Below, piece after piece: positions 1-11,055 of a DNA stretch of 64,000 bases. The notes below the pieces were generated by a model. That model was not told the origin of the DNA. It saw only the letters and a list, made by a program, of their open reading frames with translations, and made no database searches. Every line of letters starts with the position of its first letter. The first letter of the stretch is position 1. The DNA comes from Takakia lepidozioides (taxonomy: Eukaryota; Streptophyta; Takakiopsida; Takakiales; Takakiaceae). The stretch covers positions 48,715,053-48,779,052 of the forward strand of contig CM060732.1 of NCBI GenBank assembly GCA_030704615.1, read 5' to 3'. The position numbers and the translations under genes were made by a program.

Positions 1-835
1 TCCCTTGTCCTGGAAACCTACTTCCATGAATGTAGTCATATCCACATCGTCGCTTCACCTCCAGAATGGAGTGCATATCCGAGCCACGCCCAATTTTCTG
101 CTTGAATGAGACAATGTGGTTTCGGACATTAGGTGAACATACGTGGGACACCGACTCCAGCAATGCCTCCATTTCCTTCTCATCGAGAGGAACTCTATCG
201 GAGCCGTCTTCCGACATAATTCTAGCCAATGCCATCTTATGGGCGGCTTGGAGCTGTATCTGTTTGGGTTTGGCACCCGGTCTCAACTTAACCTCCTTCT
301 GAACGAGCTGCTCTACCTCGTGGGCAGCCTCCCGCGAGTTCCCCCTCGCCAATTTGTGACAATGGGAACCAACGTGTATGCAAGCTCGGGTGAGGTCAGC
401 GAAACGGTGCAACACATAGAACTGCTTGGCATTACAAACAGACATGCAGTGTGGTGGTTCTTTGCAATGCGCACACTTAAATGTGGAGTTCGGAACCTTC
501 TCCTGAGCTCGAAATGGTTGATGAGCTGTGCCTGTCCAATCGGTCTCGTTCCTGTGACCTCTGGATTTAAAGTGGAAGCAAGTTGGGGAGAAACACCGCA
601 ACGCGCCCGCACAAAAAACGTAACGCACCCGCACACCATCGAGCATCTTCATGCTGGTGGTTTTGGTAACGCACCAAGGATGACCGTCATGTTTTCTATC
701 CATATCTGTCAACATTCCGGACGCCCTCGAGTAGTCCGCCCAAGGAGGGAACTCAAAGAAGATATTACCGTCGACGTCGGCGGGAAGGCATGTAACCGAT
801 TTAATTGCGAACTTGCGTAAAGCAAAAACTAGGGC
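1..835 (-). CDS. Partial Cys/His-rich protein of unknown family (copy 2), runs off the left edge
   Basis: A single reading frame without stops runs on the minus strand from about 835 to base 1 and continues beyond the window. No start codon of its own is visible, because it follows a truncated gag-protease. It aligns along its length with the C-terminal two thirds of the 2653-4124 protein. Shared landmarks in order are DMDRKHDGHPW (MDKKHDGHPW in the other copy), a Cys cluster (FCAGALRCFSPTC), CAHCKEPPHCMSVC (CRFCKLSPSCVSVC in the other copy), RACIHVGSHCH (HACIHMGTHEH), SPNVRNH and FPGQG. The spacing of Cys and His suggests one or two zinc-binding units, perhaps the DNA-binding part of a transposase. 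That is inference; I do not recognise the family. Identity to the other copy looks moderate, so they are old paralogues and not a recent duplication. Confidence 0.6.
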
Positions 836-849
836 TCGTGTGCCTCCTC

Positions 850-1265
850 CACGGCCCACTCCTTGCTGACAGAAGGTTTATTCGCCCTCCCACGGATTTG
901 GGCGTTTCCGACACTCGTAAAACCTCGCCACCATTCCCACATGGCAGCGTGACTACTCTCTTGCGGCCATCTATGACCGCTCCGGATTTGCTCAAAAAGG
1001 TCATCCCCAAAATGAGATCCACTCCATCGATCTCGCAGATGGTGAATTTCTCACGTCCCTCCCAACTCCCCAGTTGAAGAGGAACATCAAACGCCAACCT
1101 TGTTGCCAACTGTGGTTCTCCTTTGGCAGAACGCACCTCAATAGAGGCCCCACGTCACTTGTCGGGAGTCCCAACTTTCGCGCCGCCGCCGGTGTCATGA
1201 AGGAGTGCGACGCTCCTGTGTCCACCAACAACGACACGTTAGTTCCGGATATTATCCCATCCACG
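850..1265 (-). pseudogene. Retropepsin-like aspartic protease of the gag-protease element, frameshifted and truncated
   Basis: This follows the gag frame after one in-frame TAG. The catalytic motif LVDTGASHSF lies at about 1211-1222, and the flap/second-turn region with EIDGVDLILGMTFL near 1016. The two motifs are in different frames, so a frameshift near 1140 separates them. Retropepsins cut the gag-pol polyprotein during particle maturation. After about 850 the retroelement sequence ends without reverse transcriptase, RNase H or integrase, and the frame of the Cys/His-rich copy 2 begins. A gag-only non-autonomous (TR-GAG-like) element is one explanation and simple truncation is another. Confidence 0.75.
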
Positions 1266-1267
1266 AA

Positions 1268-2454
1268 CTATAACTGACTCCCTTTACGCAGGGCGCCAGT
1301 TTCCTGATACAACTCACAAGAATAGTTGCCTACCTTGCAAGTCCTGGCGACCACCGCTTCCACCATGCGACTGATGGTATCTTCCGACAGCTCCGTGGTT
1401 GCTCGAGTCATGTTCAATTGTCGAGGTTTTGTGCACTTCTTGGCCATGTGCCCGGGCTCCCCGCAATTGAAACACACTCCATCAAAGGTCGCCTTCTGTC
1501 CGCCATAAGTTGCTCCACCCGCTTTTCCTTTCGAAGCACCGGGTGCCGCCTTGACGTGTGATGGCCCCCCCTTCGATTTCCACGTGCCATTGTCGCCGCG
1601 TGGCCTATCCCACTTCTTGTGGTTCAGCTCCGTACGGCCTTGTCTCTCACCCCTAGGACATCCGAGAAACATTCAGCCCTCTCAATTGCCTCGTTCAAAG
1701 TCTTGCGTGGCTTCTCCTCCAACTTCCGCCTGGCCCATGGGGCCAGTCCCGCCACAAAATTGAAGACCATTTCTGGTTCTGCCATGTCCGCGACTTCGAG
1801 CAACAGCACATTGAAAGCCTGGACATACCCCCGAATGTCATCTGTTTGCTTCAAATTCCTCATTTTGTCCCGGGCAAGCCAAGACGCGTTGAGGGGCACA
1901 AACTGTCTCTTCATCAATTCCTTGAACCCACTCCGGTTCAAGGTTTCCAGGCTTGGGCCTTGGTCGTGAAGGCGTTTCTGCCACCATTGTTGAGCATAGC
2001 CCCTCAAATAGGTGGGAGCCACTTCCACCCGATCCTCGTCACTCAACTTGGCCGCCCGAAAGTACTGCTCTAGCTCCAGGAGCCAGGTGTTGAGTGCCTT
2101 CCGATTTCGGATGCCCTCGAAGGTGCCGGGTTCCTTAGGCTTCACCTTAAACTTTGCCTTAGTGGAAGTGGCATTAGCCGCCTTCAACACATCTTTCAAC
2201 GTCCCGCCAAACTGCGCTAACAACCCTTCCCAAAAGGCTGCCGGCATGGGAGGCATCTCTTGGTTTGTCGGAGCTCTCAAGGATTCCTCGGGCTCCGACT
2301 CCTCGGATTCCTCCCGCTCTTGAGCGGCCTCGTTTTCGGAAACATGCATCGCTTCCTCAAACGGCTGCCTCGGTGACACGTCGCCCCCATCGGGCTCACC
2401 AGGATCATCATCTTTTGGGCCATTCCGCTTTCGCTTCGGCTTGCCCGACCCCAT
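1268..2454 (-). pseudogene. Ty3/gypsy-type gag with CCHC zinc knuckle, frameshifted
   Basis: The likely start is the ATG at 2454 (MGSGKPKRKRNG), just after the primer-binding site; the open frame extends further upstream only by reading through the LTR and PBS. An acidic N-terminus is followed by a retrotransposon gag domain with PGTFEG, YFRAAK, YAQQWWQKRL and FVAGLAPWARRKL, which would form the particle coat. The frame breaks near 1640-1670 and coding continues in another frame, where a CCHC knuckle CFNCGEPGHMAKKC lies at 1433-1474. This second frame ends in a TAG at about 1268, directly before the protease. The frameshift and the stop mean that no intact polyprotein can be made. A programmed frameshift is possible in principle but nothing in the sequence supports it. 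The polymerase part is missing. Confidence 0.85.
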
Positions 2455-2495
2455 TATGAGGCCAATCCCAAGGACGATCGCGTACTGAACTCTAA

Positions 2496-2507
2496 GCTCT
2501 GATACCA
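2496..2507 (-). promoter_or_regulatory. Primer-binding site for initiator tRNA-Met
   Basis: The minus strand reads TGGTATCAGAGC, the usual plant LTR-retrotransposon primer-binding site complementary to the 3' end of tRNA-iMet. It lies two bases downstream of a CA-ending candidate LTR and about 40 bp upstream of the gag ATG, as expected for a 5' LTR junction. Confidence 0.85.
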
Positions 2508-2509
2508 AG

Positions 2510-2629
2510 TGTCGCGCACCTCTCTTCGGTAAGCTCCCCTTCACGTCATAGTTACTCGCTTTGATGCGCGCGCCTGACTCCCAACCTGGCCGCCGGGCCA
2601 ACTTGGAGCTTCGGATGCTCACCGGGACA
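2510..2629 (-). repeat. Candidate short LTR (about 120 bp)
   Basis: On the minus strand this interval begins TGTCCCGG and ends GCGACA (TG...CA), and is followed two bases later by the primer-binding site. Just upstream is a purine-rich stretch (about 2636-2654, GTGGGGAGCGAAGGGGGA) that could be a polypurine tract. 120 bp is short for a Ty3 LTR, and no second LTR is in the window, so the 5' boundary is uncertain. The 56 codons read through this interval in the gag frame are not real coding sequence. Confidence 0.45.
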
Positions 2630-2652
2630 TAACGGTCCCCCTTCGCTCCCCA

Positions 2653-4124
2653 CTAAACCCTCCACCTATTTGGGACTAGTGGAATTCCCTTTGGTAGATG
2701 GCAGTCCGGAACAGCTCCGCCCACTGTGGACATCTTGAACAAATACACCTTGGACGAGCCCTGGCCAGGGAAGATACTGTTTTGAATGAATTCATAGTGA
2801 CTCCTCCGTTTGAGGTCCATAATGTTGTCCATAAATCCAGCACTGCCTGTGCCCATTCTAAGTGCATTCACCTGGTTTTGAATATTGGGAGAGCTCAACA
2901 CGGAGAAATGGTCCATCACTGCATCAAACAAATCTGCATCTAGCATTCGTTGTGTCGCATCCCCTTCACTCAGTATGTGTTTTTCCAGGAATGCCTTGCT
3001 AGCTGCAAGCGCTATAGCAGAAGGTGTTGCACAAAGGGCATTGTGGAACTCCTGCTTCAGCAGATTTCTAGCGATGTCCACGCTATCCCTGCAACTTCCT
3101 TTTGACACAGGATGCTCGTGTGTACCCATATGAATGCAGGCATGAGTCATTGTCTTGCATCGGTGTGCCACCTGGTACATACGAGTGTGGCACACAGAAA
3201 CACAGGACGGGGAAAGTTTGCAGAACCTGCAGACAAAAGTATTGGTCTTGGGATGGGCAATCCCTGGGGTGAAAGGATTCAGGGGCACACCTTCCCACTC
3301 ACTTTCGTTTGGTTTAGCGTTGTTTCTCAGGCGAGGGCAAGAAATATTCACGCACTTGCAATGCCCAACGCAAACCGACCTTCGAAATTTCAATCCAATG
3401 TCGTTGTGGATGTTCGATGTTTCTGTCCTGTACCAAGGGTGCCCGTCATGTTTCTTGTCCATGCCCTGCAGAAGCCCAGCTAGTCCATTGGAAGACGTGG
3501 GAGGGTTGAGCTCAAACAAGATGTCCCCATCAAACTCTGCTGGCACATATTGAACCCGCTGCACCCGAATGGACTCCCAATCAATAAAACGCAGCTCGCT
3601 CTTGCACCCAGGCACCCTGACGAGGGCTTTCAATTTCGGAATGACACTCGTTATCTCCTGCAATTCGTCATCATCCAAGAATGGAGTCTGCACTGGCGGA
3701 GGAATCTCAGAAACATCCTCCGAGGACGAGTCTGAAAGAGTCACGAATGTGGTGGATGTGCTCACCTCTTGTTTCACATGAACTGGGCCCTTCTGCTGCA
3801 CGACCGATGCTGCAGTGCCAGGGGTAAGTACTGATCCTGCTGATTGTCTTCTCTCTTTTCCAAGGACGCGGTATGTGCCTGGAAGGACTCTCCACTTCCT
3901 TCCACACTCGTCAACCAATGGTCTCTCCAAGTGCCCAGAATCCAAATTCCCATCCTCGTCATACACCTCTTTTTGAACAAGCAAGAACTCAATTCTAGAG
4001 GGAACACTGTAACCAGCTCATCCTCATGAACAACTGCAAATCCATCGTCATCTACAGTGGCAGTCAGTGGAAGACTACCTGCATTGGAATGAAATCGAGC
4101 GAGTCTATCTCCCTCCCTGGACAT
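2653..4124 (-). pseudogene. Cys/His-rich protein of unknown family (copy 1), about 490 codons, one frameshift
   Basis: The main open frame covers 3984-2653. An ATG at 4124 opens a second frame (MSREGDRLARFH) that is coding-like and breaks near 3990-4030, so a one-base frameshift probably separates the N-terminus from the rest. The N-terminal third is acidic and Ser-rich. The C-terminal two thirds match copy 2: MDKKHDGHPW, then VGHCKCVNISC, CRFCKLSPSCVSVC, RMYQVAHRC, HACIHMGTHEHPV, SAIALAASKAFLEKH and FPGQGSSKVYLFKMS. The ending after FKMS has no counterpart I can judge and may be read-through into flanking DNA; a possible splice donor (GTGGGC) follows. The Cys/His pattern suggests zinc binding, possibly a transposase DNA-binding region. 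Function is unknown to me. It is transcribed away from the satellite at 4859-7790. Confidence 0.6.
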
Positions 4125-4858
4125 GTTTTCCTAAATTGACCCAAAGTTGCGATCCACAAAGGGTCCCCCGAACTGATAGCCCGCAATTCCCGAAAGGGGA
4201 TCCACCCCAAACGAACTGAGGTGAGTAAGGGTAGCACTGACCCAAAGACTGCGGGCGATGCACTCAATGGACGTAAGAATGACATGCACGGCGAAAGTCT
4301 CCACTGAACTTCGCAGTCTGCCACACTGGGAGACACCAACCAGAAAAACTATTTTCAAAGACAAGAAGCCACAAGAAGCCGTGCTGTATTTGGATGAAAA
4401 GCAAACCCTGAACATGACATGAAACCATCCATTATGGAAAGACGGCAATGACCCTAGAGACCAGTAAACAGGAAACCCCGAATCTAATGAGGTTGTGTTG
4501 TGCCAGAAGAGCACAACACAAACACTGACACTCCGGGGGACATCTCGCACGAATGTGTGCAACACATCACCATTGCCGACACAAACTTTTATACCGAATG
4601 ACCGCATTGCGACGGTGACGGCGAAATGCAAACCGCTGGGTAGGCACTACAACATACGTGGATGCATATGTGAAGCAACACAATTATTGCGAATCTGCAA
4701 GTACTGCTCGAAATTGAACTAGCAATAGATCTTTACGGCACTTCGGAATTTGAAAGAATGCAAGAAGCCTGCCATGTATTGCCTGCCGGTGAAGTACATC
4801 TGACATATATCACAAGTACATGCAACGGCATTGGAAGTGCCACCATTTTTTTTTTTGG
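4125..4858. other. Non-coding stretch upstream of the copy 1 protein
   Basis: Only short open frames without recognisable motifs are present. It could hold the promoter of the minus-strand gene that starts at 4124. A poly-T run at about 4848-4857 marks the edge of the satellite. Confidence 0.5.
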
Positions 4859-7790
4859 ATAATACAAAGACGCACATTGTTTGAGCCCCCTTACTTGCTT
4901 GTTCTTAGATGTGAAAATCGGGCACCTAGAGCCACTCTGGCAGGTTGAATCCACCCCGAATTGGAAGCTCAAACAGTGTGCGGCAACGCACACTGTTTTG
5001 AGCCCCCTCTCTTCTTGTTTTTTGATGTGAAAATCGGGCCCCTAAGGCTACTCTGGCAAGTTGCATCCACCCCGAATTGGAAGCTCAAACAGTGTGCAGC
5101 AACGCACGCTGTTTGAGCCCCCTTACTTGCGTGTTTTTTTTATGTGAAAATCGGGCACATAGGGCCACTCTGGCAGGTTGAATCCACCCGTTATTGAAGG
5201 CTCAAACAATGTGCAGCAACGCACACTGTTTGAGCCTCCTTACTTGCTTGTTTTTAGATGTGAAAATCGGGCACCTACAGCCACTCTAGCAGGTTGAATC
5301 CTCCCCGAATTGGAAGCTCAAACAGTGTGCGGCAACACACACTATTTGAGCCCCCTTACAGACTTGTTTTTTGATGTGAAAATCAGGCACATAGGGCCAC
5401 TCTCAGAGGTTGAATCCAACCGTTATTGAAAGCTCAAACAGTGTGCGCAAACGTACAATGTTTGAGCCCCGTTTTTTTGCTTGTTTTTTGATGTGAAAAT
5501 CAGGCACATAGGGCCACTCTGGCAGGTTGAATCCAACCCTTATTGGAAGTTCAAACAGTGTGCGGCAACGCACACTGTTTGAGCCCCGTTTTTTGCTTGT
5601 TTTTAGATGTGAAAATCGGGCACATATGGCCACTCTGGCAGATTGAAACCACCCCTTATTGGAAGCTCAAACAGTGTGCGCCAACGCACACTGTTTGAAC
5701 CCCCCTGTGATTCATTTTTGTTGTGAAAATAAGCCACATACGGCCACTCTGGCAGGTTGAATCCAACCCTTATTGGAAGTTCAAACAGTGTGCGGCAACG
5801 CACACTGTTTGAGCCCCGTTTTTTTGCTTGTTTTTTTAATGTGAAAATAGGCCACATAGGGCCACTCTGGCAGGTTGAAACCACCCCTTATTGGAAGCTC
5901 AAACAGTGTGCGCCAACGTACACTGTTTGAGACCCCCTTTGTGATTCATTTTTGTTGTGAAAATAGGCCACATAGGGCCACTCTGGCAGGTTGAATCCAA
6001 CCCTTATTGGAAGTTCAAACAGTGTGCGGCAACGCACACTGTTTGAGCCCTGTTTTTTTGCTTGTTTTTTTATGTGAAAATAGGCCACATAGGGCCACTC
6101 TGGCAGGTTGAAACCACCCCTTATTGCAAGCTCAAACAGTGTGCGGCAACGCACACTGTTGTGAGCCCCCTTTGTGATTCATTTTTGTTGTGAAAATAGG
6201 CCACATAGGGCCACTCTGGCAGGTTGAATCCAACCCTTATTGGAAGTTCAAACAGTGTGCGGCAACGCACACTGTTTGAGCCCCGTTTTTTGCTTGTTTT
6301 TAGATATGAAAATCGGGCACATAGGGCCACTCTGGCATGTTGAATCCACCCCTTATTGGAAGCTCAACAGTGTGCGCCAACGCACACTGTTTGAGCCCCG
6401 TTTTTTGCTTGTTTTTAGATATGAAAATCGGGCACATAGGGCCACTCTGGCATGTTGAATCCACCCCTTATTGGAAGCTCAACAGTGTGCGCCAACGCAC
6501 ACTGTTTGAGCCCCGTTTTTTGCTTGTTTATTTATGTGAAAATCGGGCACATAGGGCCACTATGGCAGGTTGAATCCACCCATTATTGGAAGCTCAAACA
6601 GTGTGCGGCAACGCACACTGTTGTGAGCCCCCTTTGTGATTCATTTTTGTTGTGAAAATAGGCCACATAGGGCCACTCTGGCAGGTTGAATCCACCCCTT
6701 ATTGGAAGCTCAACAGTGTGCGCCAACGCACACTGTTTGAACCCCGTTTTTTGCTTGTTTTTTTATGTGAAAATCGGGCACATAGGGCCACTCTGGCAGG
6801 TTGAATCCAACCCTTATTGGAAGCTCAAACAGTGTGCGGCAACGCACACTGTTGTGAGCCCCCTCTCTGCTTGTTTTTTGATGTGAATATCGGGCCCCCT
6901 ATGGCCACTCTAGCAGGTTGAAACCACCCCGAATTGGAAGCTCAAACAGTGTGCGCCAACGCACACTGTTTGAGCCCCGCTTTGTGATTCATTTTTGTTG
7001 TGAAAATAGGCCATATAGGGCCACTCTGGCAGGTTGAATCCAACCCTTATTGGAAGCTCAAACAGTGTGCGGCAACGCACACTGTTTTGAGCCCCGTCTA
7101 TGCTTGTTTTTTTATGTGAATATCGGGCCTCTAAGGCTACTCTGGCAGGTTGAATCCGCCCTGTATTGGAAGCTCAAACAGTGTGCGGCAACGCACACTG
7201 TTTGAGCCACGTTTTCAGCTTGTTTTTTGATGTGAAAATCGGGCACACAGGGCCACTCTGGCAGCTTGAATCCACCCCTTATTGGAAGCTCAAAGAGTGT
7301 GCGGCAACGCACACTGTTTGAGCCCCGCTTTGTGATTCATTTTAGGCCACATAGGGCCTCTCTGGTAGGTTGAATCCAACCCTTATTGGAAGCTCAAACA
7401 GTGTGCGGCAACGCACACTGTTTTGAGCCCCCTCGCTGCTTGTTTTTGGATGTGAATATTGGGCCCTATGGCCACTCTGGCAGGTTGAATCCACCCCGAT
7501 TGGAAGCTCAAACAGTGTGCGGCAACGCACACTATTTTGAGCCCCCCCTTTGCTTGTTTTTTGATGTGAAATTGGGACAAACAGGCCAGTATGCATGCTC
7601 AATACACCCATAGTTGGAAGCACGAACAGTGTGCGGCAACACACAGTGTTTGTGCCCCTTCTTGGCCCCCCTCTCTGCCCTTTTTTTGTGTTGTAATGTG
7701 CCACATAGGGCCAAATGTCATGTTCAAAACACCCCTATTTGGAAGCTGAAACAGTGTGCGGCAACGCACACTGTTTTCGGCCCCCAGATG
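4859..7790. repeat. Tandem satellite, unit about 116 bp, about 25 copies, hairpin in each unit
   Basis: The phrase CACACTGTTTGAGCCCC recurs about every 116 bp (near 4987, 5103, 5221, 5336, 5452, 5569, 5687, 5804, 5919, 6035, 6151, 6267, 6381, 6497, 6613 and on to 7526). Each unit has GGCCACTCTGGCAGGTTGAA, then an inverted repeat whose left arm CTCAAACAGTGTGC and right arm GCACACTGTTTGAG pair around a GCAAC-type loop, then a T-rich spacer. Units at the right edge (7560-7790) are more divergent, as expected if central copies are kept alike by unequal exchange. The open frames across it are by-products of the repeats: 116 is not a multiple of three, so frames drift. Confidence 0.95.
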
Positions 7791-7889
7791 AGAGATTGGG
7801 CCACACAGTGCCTGTCTGCCTTGCTCAAAACACCATATTTTCTTGCCTCTCTCTTATATCAATTCGAATGAACAACCCTGCAGGAGAAG

Positions 7890-10800
7890 ATGCAAAGGGT
7901 GGCGGATAAGAACCCTTCGGGGCAGGGAAAGGAGATCATTATTGATGTGGACGATGAGTTCTATGAAAGCAATGCCGCCGAGATGCTGGGGGGTCAGAAG
8001 GTAAACTCTCAGCTTGTGGTGCAAAGTATGCTTGCCCCAGGTGGGAGGTTGAAGATTCCCCTGTGTAGGTTGGTTTCCATGCCCGTCGTTTGTCCACCCC
8101 TCATCAAGGACATCCTGAAGCTAGAGGCCGAGTTTGTTCATGGGTATTTGGATGGATCCGCAGTCTTTTACGTTTCTAGTAGGGATTCCAGAGGCAATGA
8201 GCTCCTTGTGGATGAGTCAATCGTGGACTCCTGGGATCCCATTTGGAGACAGGTGAACGAATCCTTCGAACTTCTTCTCTCCAGGAAACCTTCAACCCAG
8301 GCATTCTCAGGGAAGATGTTTCACGTATGGGATGGCAACCACCGGTTGCTTGCATGGATGGCTGTCATTGGGAGGCTGCACTCATAGGAGGAAGAATGAC
8401 ATTACTCTGTTCGATCGATGGTGCTGGATTGTGACAGGAACATGATGGGTCTTCTGACGGCAATGAATGATGTGAACGGGTTGGTTTCTCATTCTACATG
8501 TTCGTTGTGGTTCCGTGGTTCTTTTGTTCCAGTCCTCTGTTGACGGTTCTTAAATTTCATTATGACTTTCACACATCATTCTGCAGAGGGACGGAGACAT
8601 CGCATGTCAAAACGAGTCTAGTTCACACACTGTACAGGATACAAAGGATCGGGCAGATGCCCTTGACCAACTTCAAGACCATCTTTTCAGCAAAGACGTA
8701 CAAGAAGTGCGAAATCTCGAAGACATCAGAAACGTGGTACTCGTTGACCCGTGAGGCTTTCATGGAGTATATGTACGCGGTGAGATACATCTTCCATCAT
8801 CTGGCCTTTTGATATTCCTGCTTTCACATGTTTGTTTCTGTTTGTTTCCCTTGCCTTTGGGTTGATGCAACTCTCGTGCATTCCCTTGCAGCAAGACATT
8901 TCAGATGCAGGAGAGCGTGACAAACTCGAATACTACAGCTCTACCCCTGAGGAGAGAAGGACAGCAAAGGGGGTTGAGAGTCACATCCAGAAAGAGATGA
9001 CGGCCACAAGAAGGACTATTATGAGTGCTTTTGTTAAGCAGTTGAGAATTGCCGACCCATCATTCGGACCGCAGTTTCTTCAAGAAGTGAAAAACCATTA
9101 CAACAAGCTAGGCAAGCCGGAGATGGCCCAGGAGAAGTTACACAGGTTATCTACCGCCGTTGTGTCTTCAGAACAGAAGGTGAAGTGGCTACAGATATGG
9201 AACTCCGATCCCACTCTTAGGAATACCCACATGTTCCCCAGGCCGGAGAAAGAGAAGAAGACCCAGTGTGTCATTCCTGTCAGTGACAATGTGCTGGCCA
9301 CATGGCTTCACAAGGCCACTTACTGGAGCCAGATATGATGTCCATTACTGTGTCACTTTTTTTTCGCTTTTTCTGTCATTCTCTTTCCATGTTACATGGC
9401 TGTGATTGTTTTTGGGTTCATTCTTGCATTTAAATTGTTTTGCAGTTGGAGGAAAGCGCCCGGTCGGTTCTACATACGCAGCTGGCTGACTATGGGATCA
9501 CCATGACAGCACCGAAGGTCTCCTTCCAAGCATACATGAGGAAATGGAGAGCCACAGTGTGGCAATCTTGTTTCTTCAAAGAGTTCAGCAAAGAGGGTGG
9601 CATCAGTCGAACAAATGAGCTTGACCAGCAGGAGAAAGGAGAGGAAGCCTGGAAACGATGCCTTTACAGGTGCGAAATGGACTGTGCTTCTTTGTTTTGC
9701 AAATCCTCCATCCAACCTGTTTTGGGCTGGCTCATATGAGTTTGCGGTGCCGCACACTCATTTGTTCTATCCGTGTATAGTAACACCAACGTGCATACCC
9801 TGGGCCCTTCAGGCTGTTTTGTGTACGGCGGTTGCAGTGTACTATGCCGCATACTCTTTTAGGGGGTCTTCGTGATGTGGTGGAAAAGCTGGGAGACAAT
9901 AATTGCAATGCATAATGAGGCTGTCTCTATTCCTGCAGGTACATAAAGTATGTTCTCATGGCAGAGAACTGCTTGGACAAACATCCTGATTTCGTGAACC
10001 TTTGGCTTGTCCCTGCTGGCAACCAGACCATGTTTACTACGGGGATCTTGCATGACTGGGGCCCAGACCATCTTTCGGCTTGTGGTTGGTATTTGGATTG
10101 CCCTGCTTCTGAGACCCCAACTCAGGAGGTGTCTTTGAGGAGAGAGAATGAGCATATAGCAGCCACCGCCGCAGCAGCCGACCTCGATATTCATGATAGA
10201 AATTTGAGGACTCTTGCAGAGAAGGAGCCTCCCGCTCAGGTAAAAAGCCTCCGGTATGAGGGTCATGAAGACATTGAATTGTGTGAACAGCATGTACCTG
10301 GCGAAGGGGGATCCTCCGGGAGAGATGGTAAATCTGCTTTCTTATTCCTTTTCTTGGTGGTTATCGGGTGGAGTTGCATAAGTCGCTCAAATGAATGTTT
10401 GAGCTTGCACTTTCAGCACTTCCCACAGTTCCAAATGTGTCTTCAATGTCTGTTTCCTTCCTTCTATTCCACTGTAGGTGCTTCATACCACGCTTGCAAG
10501 GCCAGTGCGCGACATCTCTTTGGGATTGAAAGGGATGCTGAGATTTTCAAGAACCTCCTGATGGGTTTGGGTGGACACACTTCTCAAGTCATTCCGAAGC
10601 CCCGTCCCGGTGATATTGATACAGAGGAGACTTCCGACAAGGAGCTGGACTTCGACTTTGCCTGTGAGTAAGTTCAACCTGTCGATGCTTGCATTGTTGT
10701 TTCAATACGCATGATCACTGTTCTTAAGGCAAATTGCACATGTGAGACATCCTCTTCGTTGGACTTGTGCATTGCATCATTGTGTTCAAAATAGGTTTTT

Positions 10801-11055
10801 GTCGACTTGTGCAGGAGTCCGCGTGCTTCCACTGTCCCTCCAGGGCTATCACACCTTTTTGGACTTCTTTCAAGTCCTCCTCAGTCTTACGTGCTACCTG
10901 TCTATGTGGAGGCACTCGGAGCAAGCATGTCCATTCATGGCACTCGCAGTCCAACCATCGACGGCCATGGTAGAAGACGTGGTGTTGGGGCCGGAATATT
11001 TGTGGACGACATAGCACAGCAGGTCAATACTGATTCTGATGACTGTGACACTTGA
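7890..11055 (+). pseudogene. Seven-exon gene of unknown function, 755 codons, two premature stops and a mutated splice donor
   Basis: Exons that join in phase are 7890-8479, 8587-8779, 8892-9332, 9446-9669, 9939-10327, 10478-10667 and 10815-11055; all junctions have GT/AG except the donor after 9332, which reads AT where GT is expected. Exon 1 carries in-frame TAG and TGA (about 8385-8400) between coding stretches GNHRLLAWMAVIGRLHS and HYSVRSMVLDCDRNMMG. All three defects fit C-to-T or G-to-A changes (CAG to TAG, TGG to TGA, GT to AT). I do not recognise the family. DGNHRLLAW in exon 1 recalls the DGxHR motif of ParB/sulfiredoxin-like folds, which is only a hint. Exon 3 is helical and charged, exon 5 has a tryptophan-rich patch, and the C-terminus is Ser/Pro- and Asp-rich. 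It starts about 100 bp after the satellite and is divergent from the 4124-2653 gene. Confidence 0.7.

Noticed and set aside
143-820. 225-codon open frame on the plus strand
   Set aside because: It lies opposite the minus-strand Cys/His-rich copy 2, whose translation matches a second locus; the plus frame has no motif.
4859-7790. Regular repeats reminiscent of a CRISPR array or of a repeat protein (many 60-120 codon frames)
   Set aside because: The unit is 116 bp with no variable unique spacers, the genome is eukaryotic, and the frames drift because 116 is not a multiple of three.
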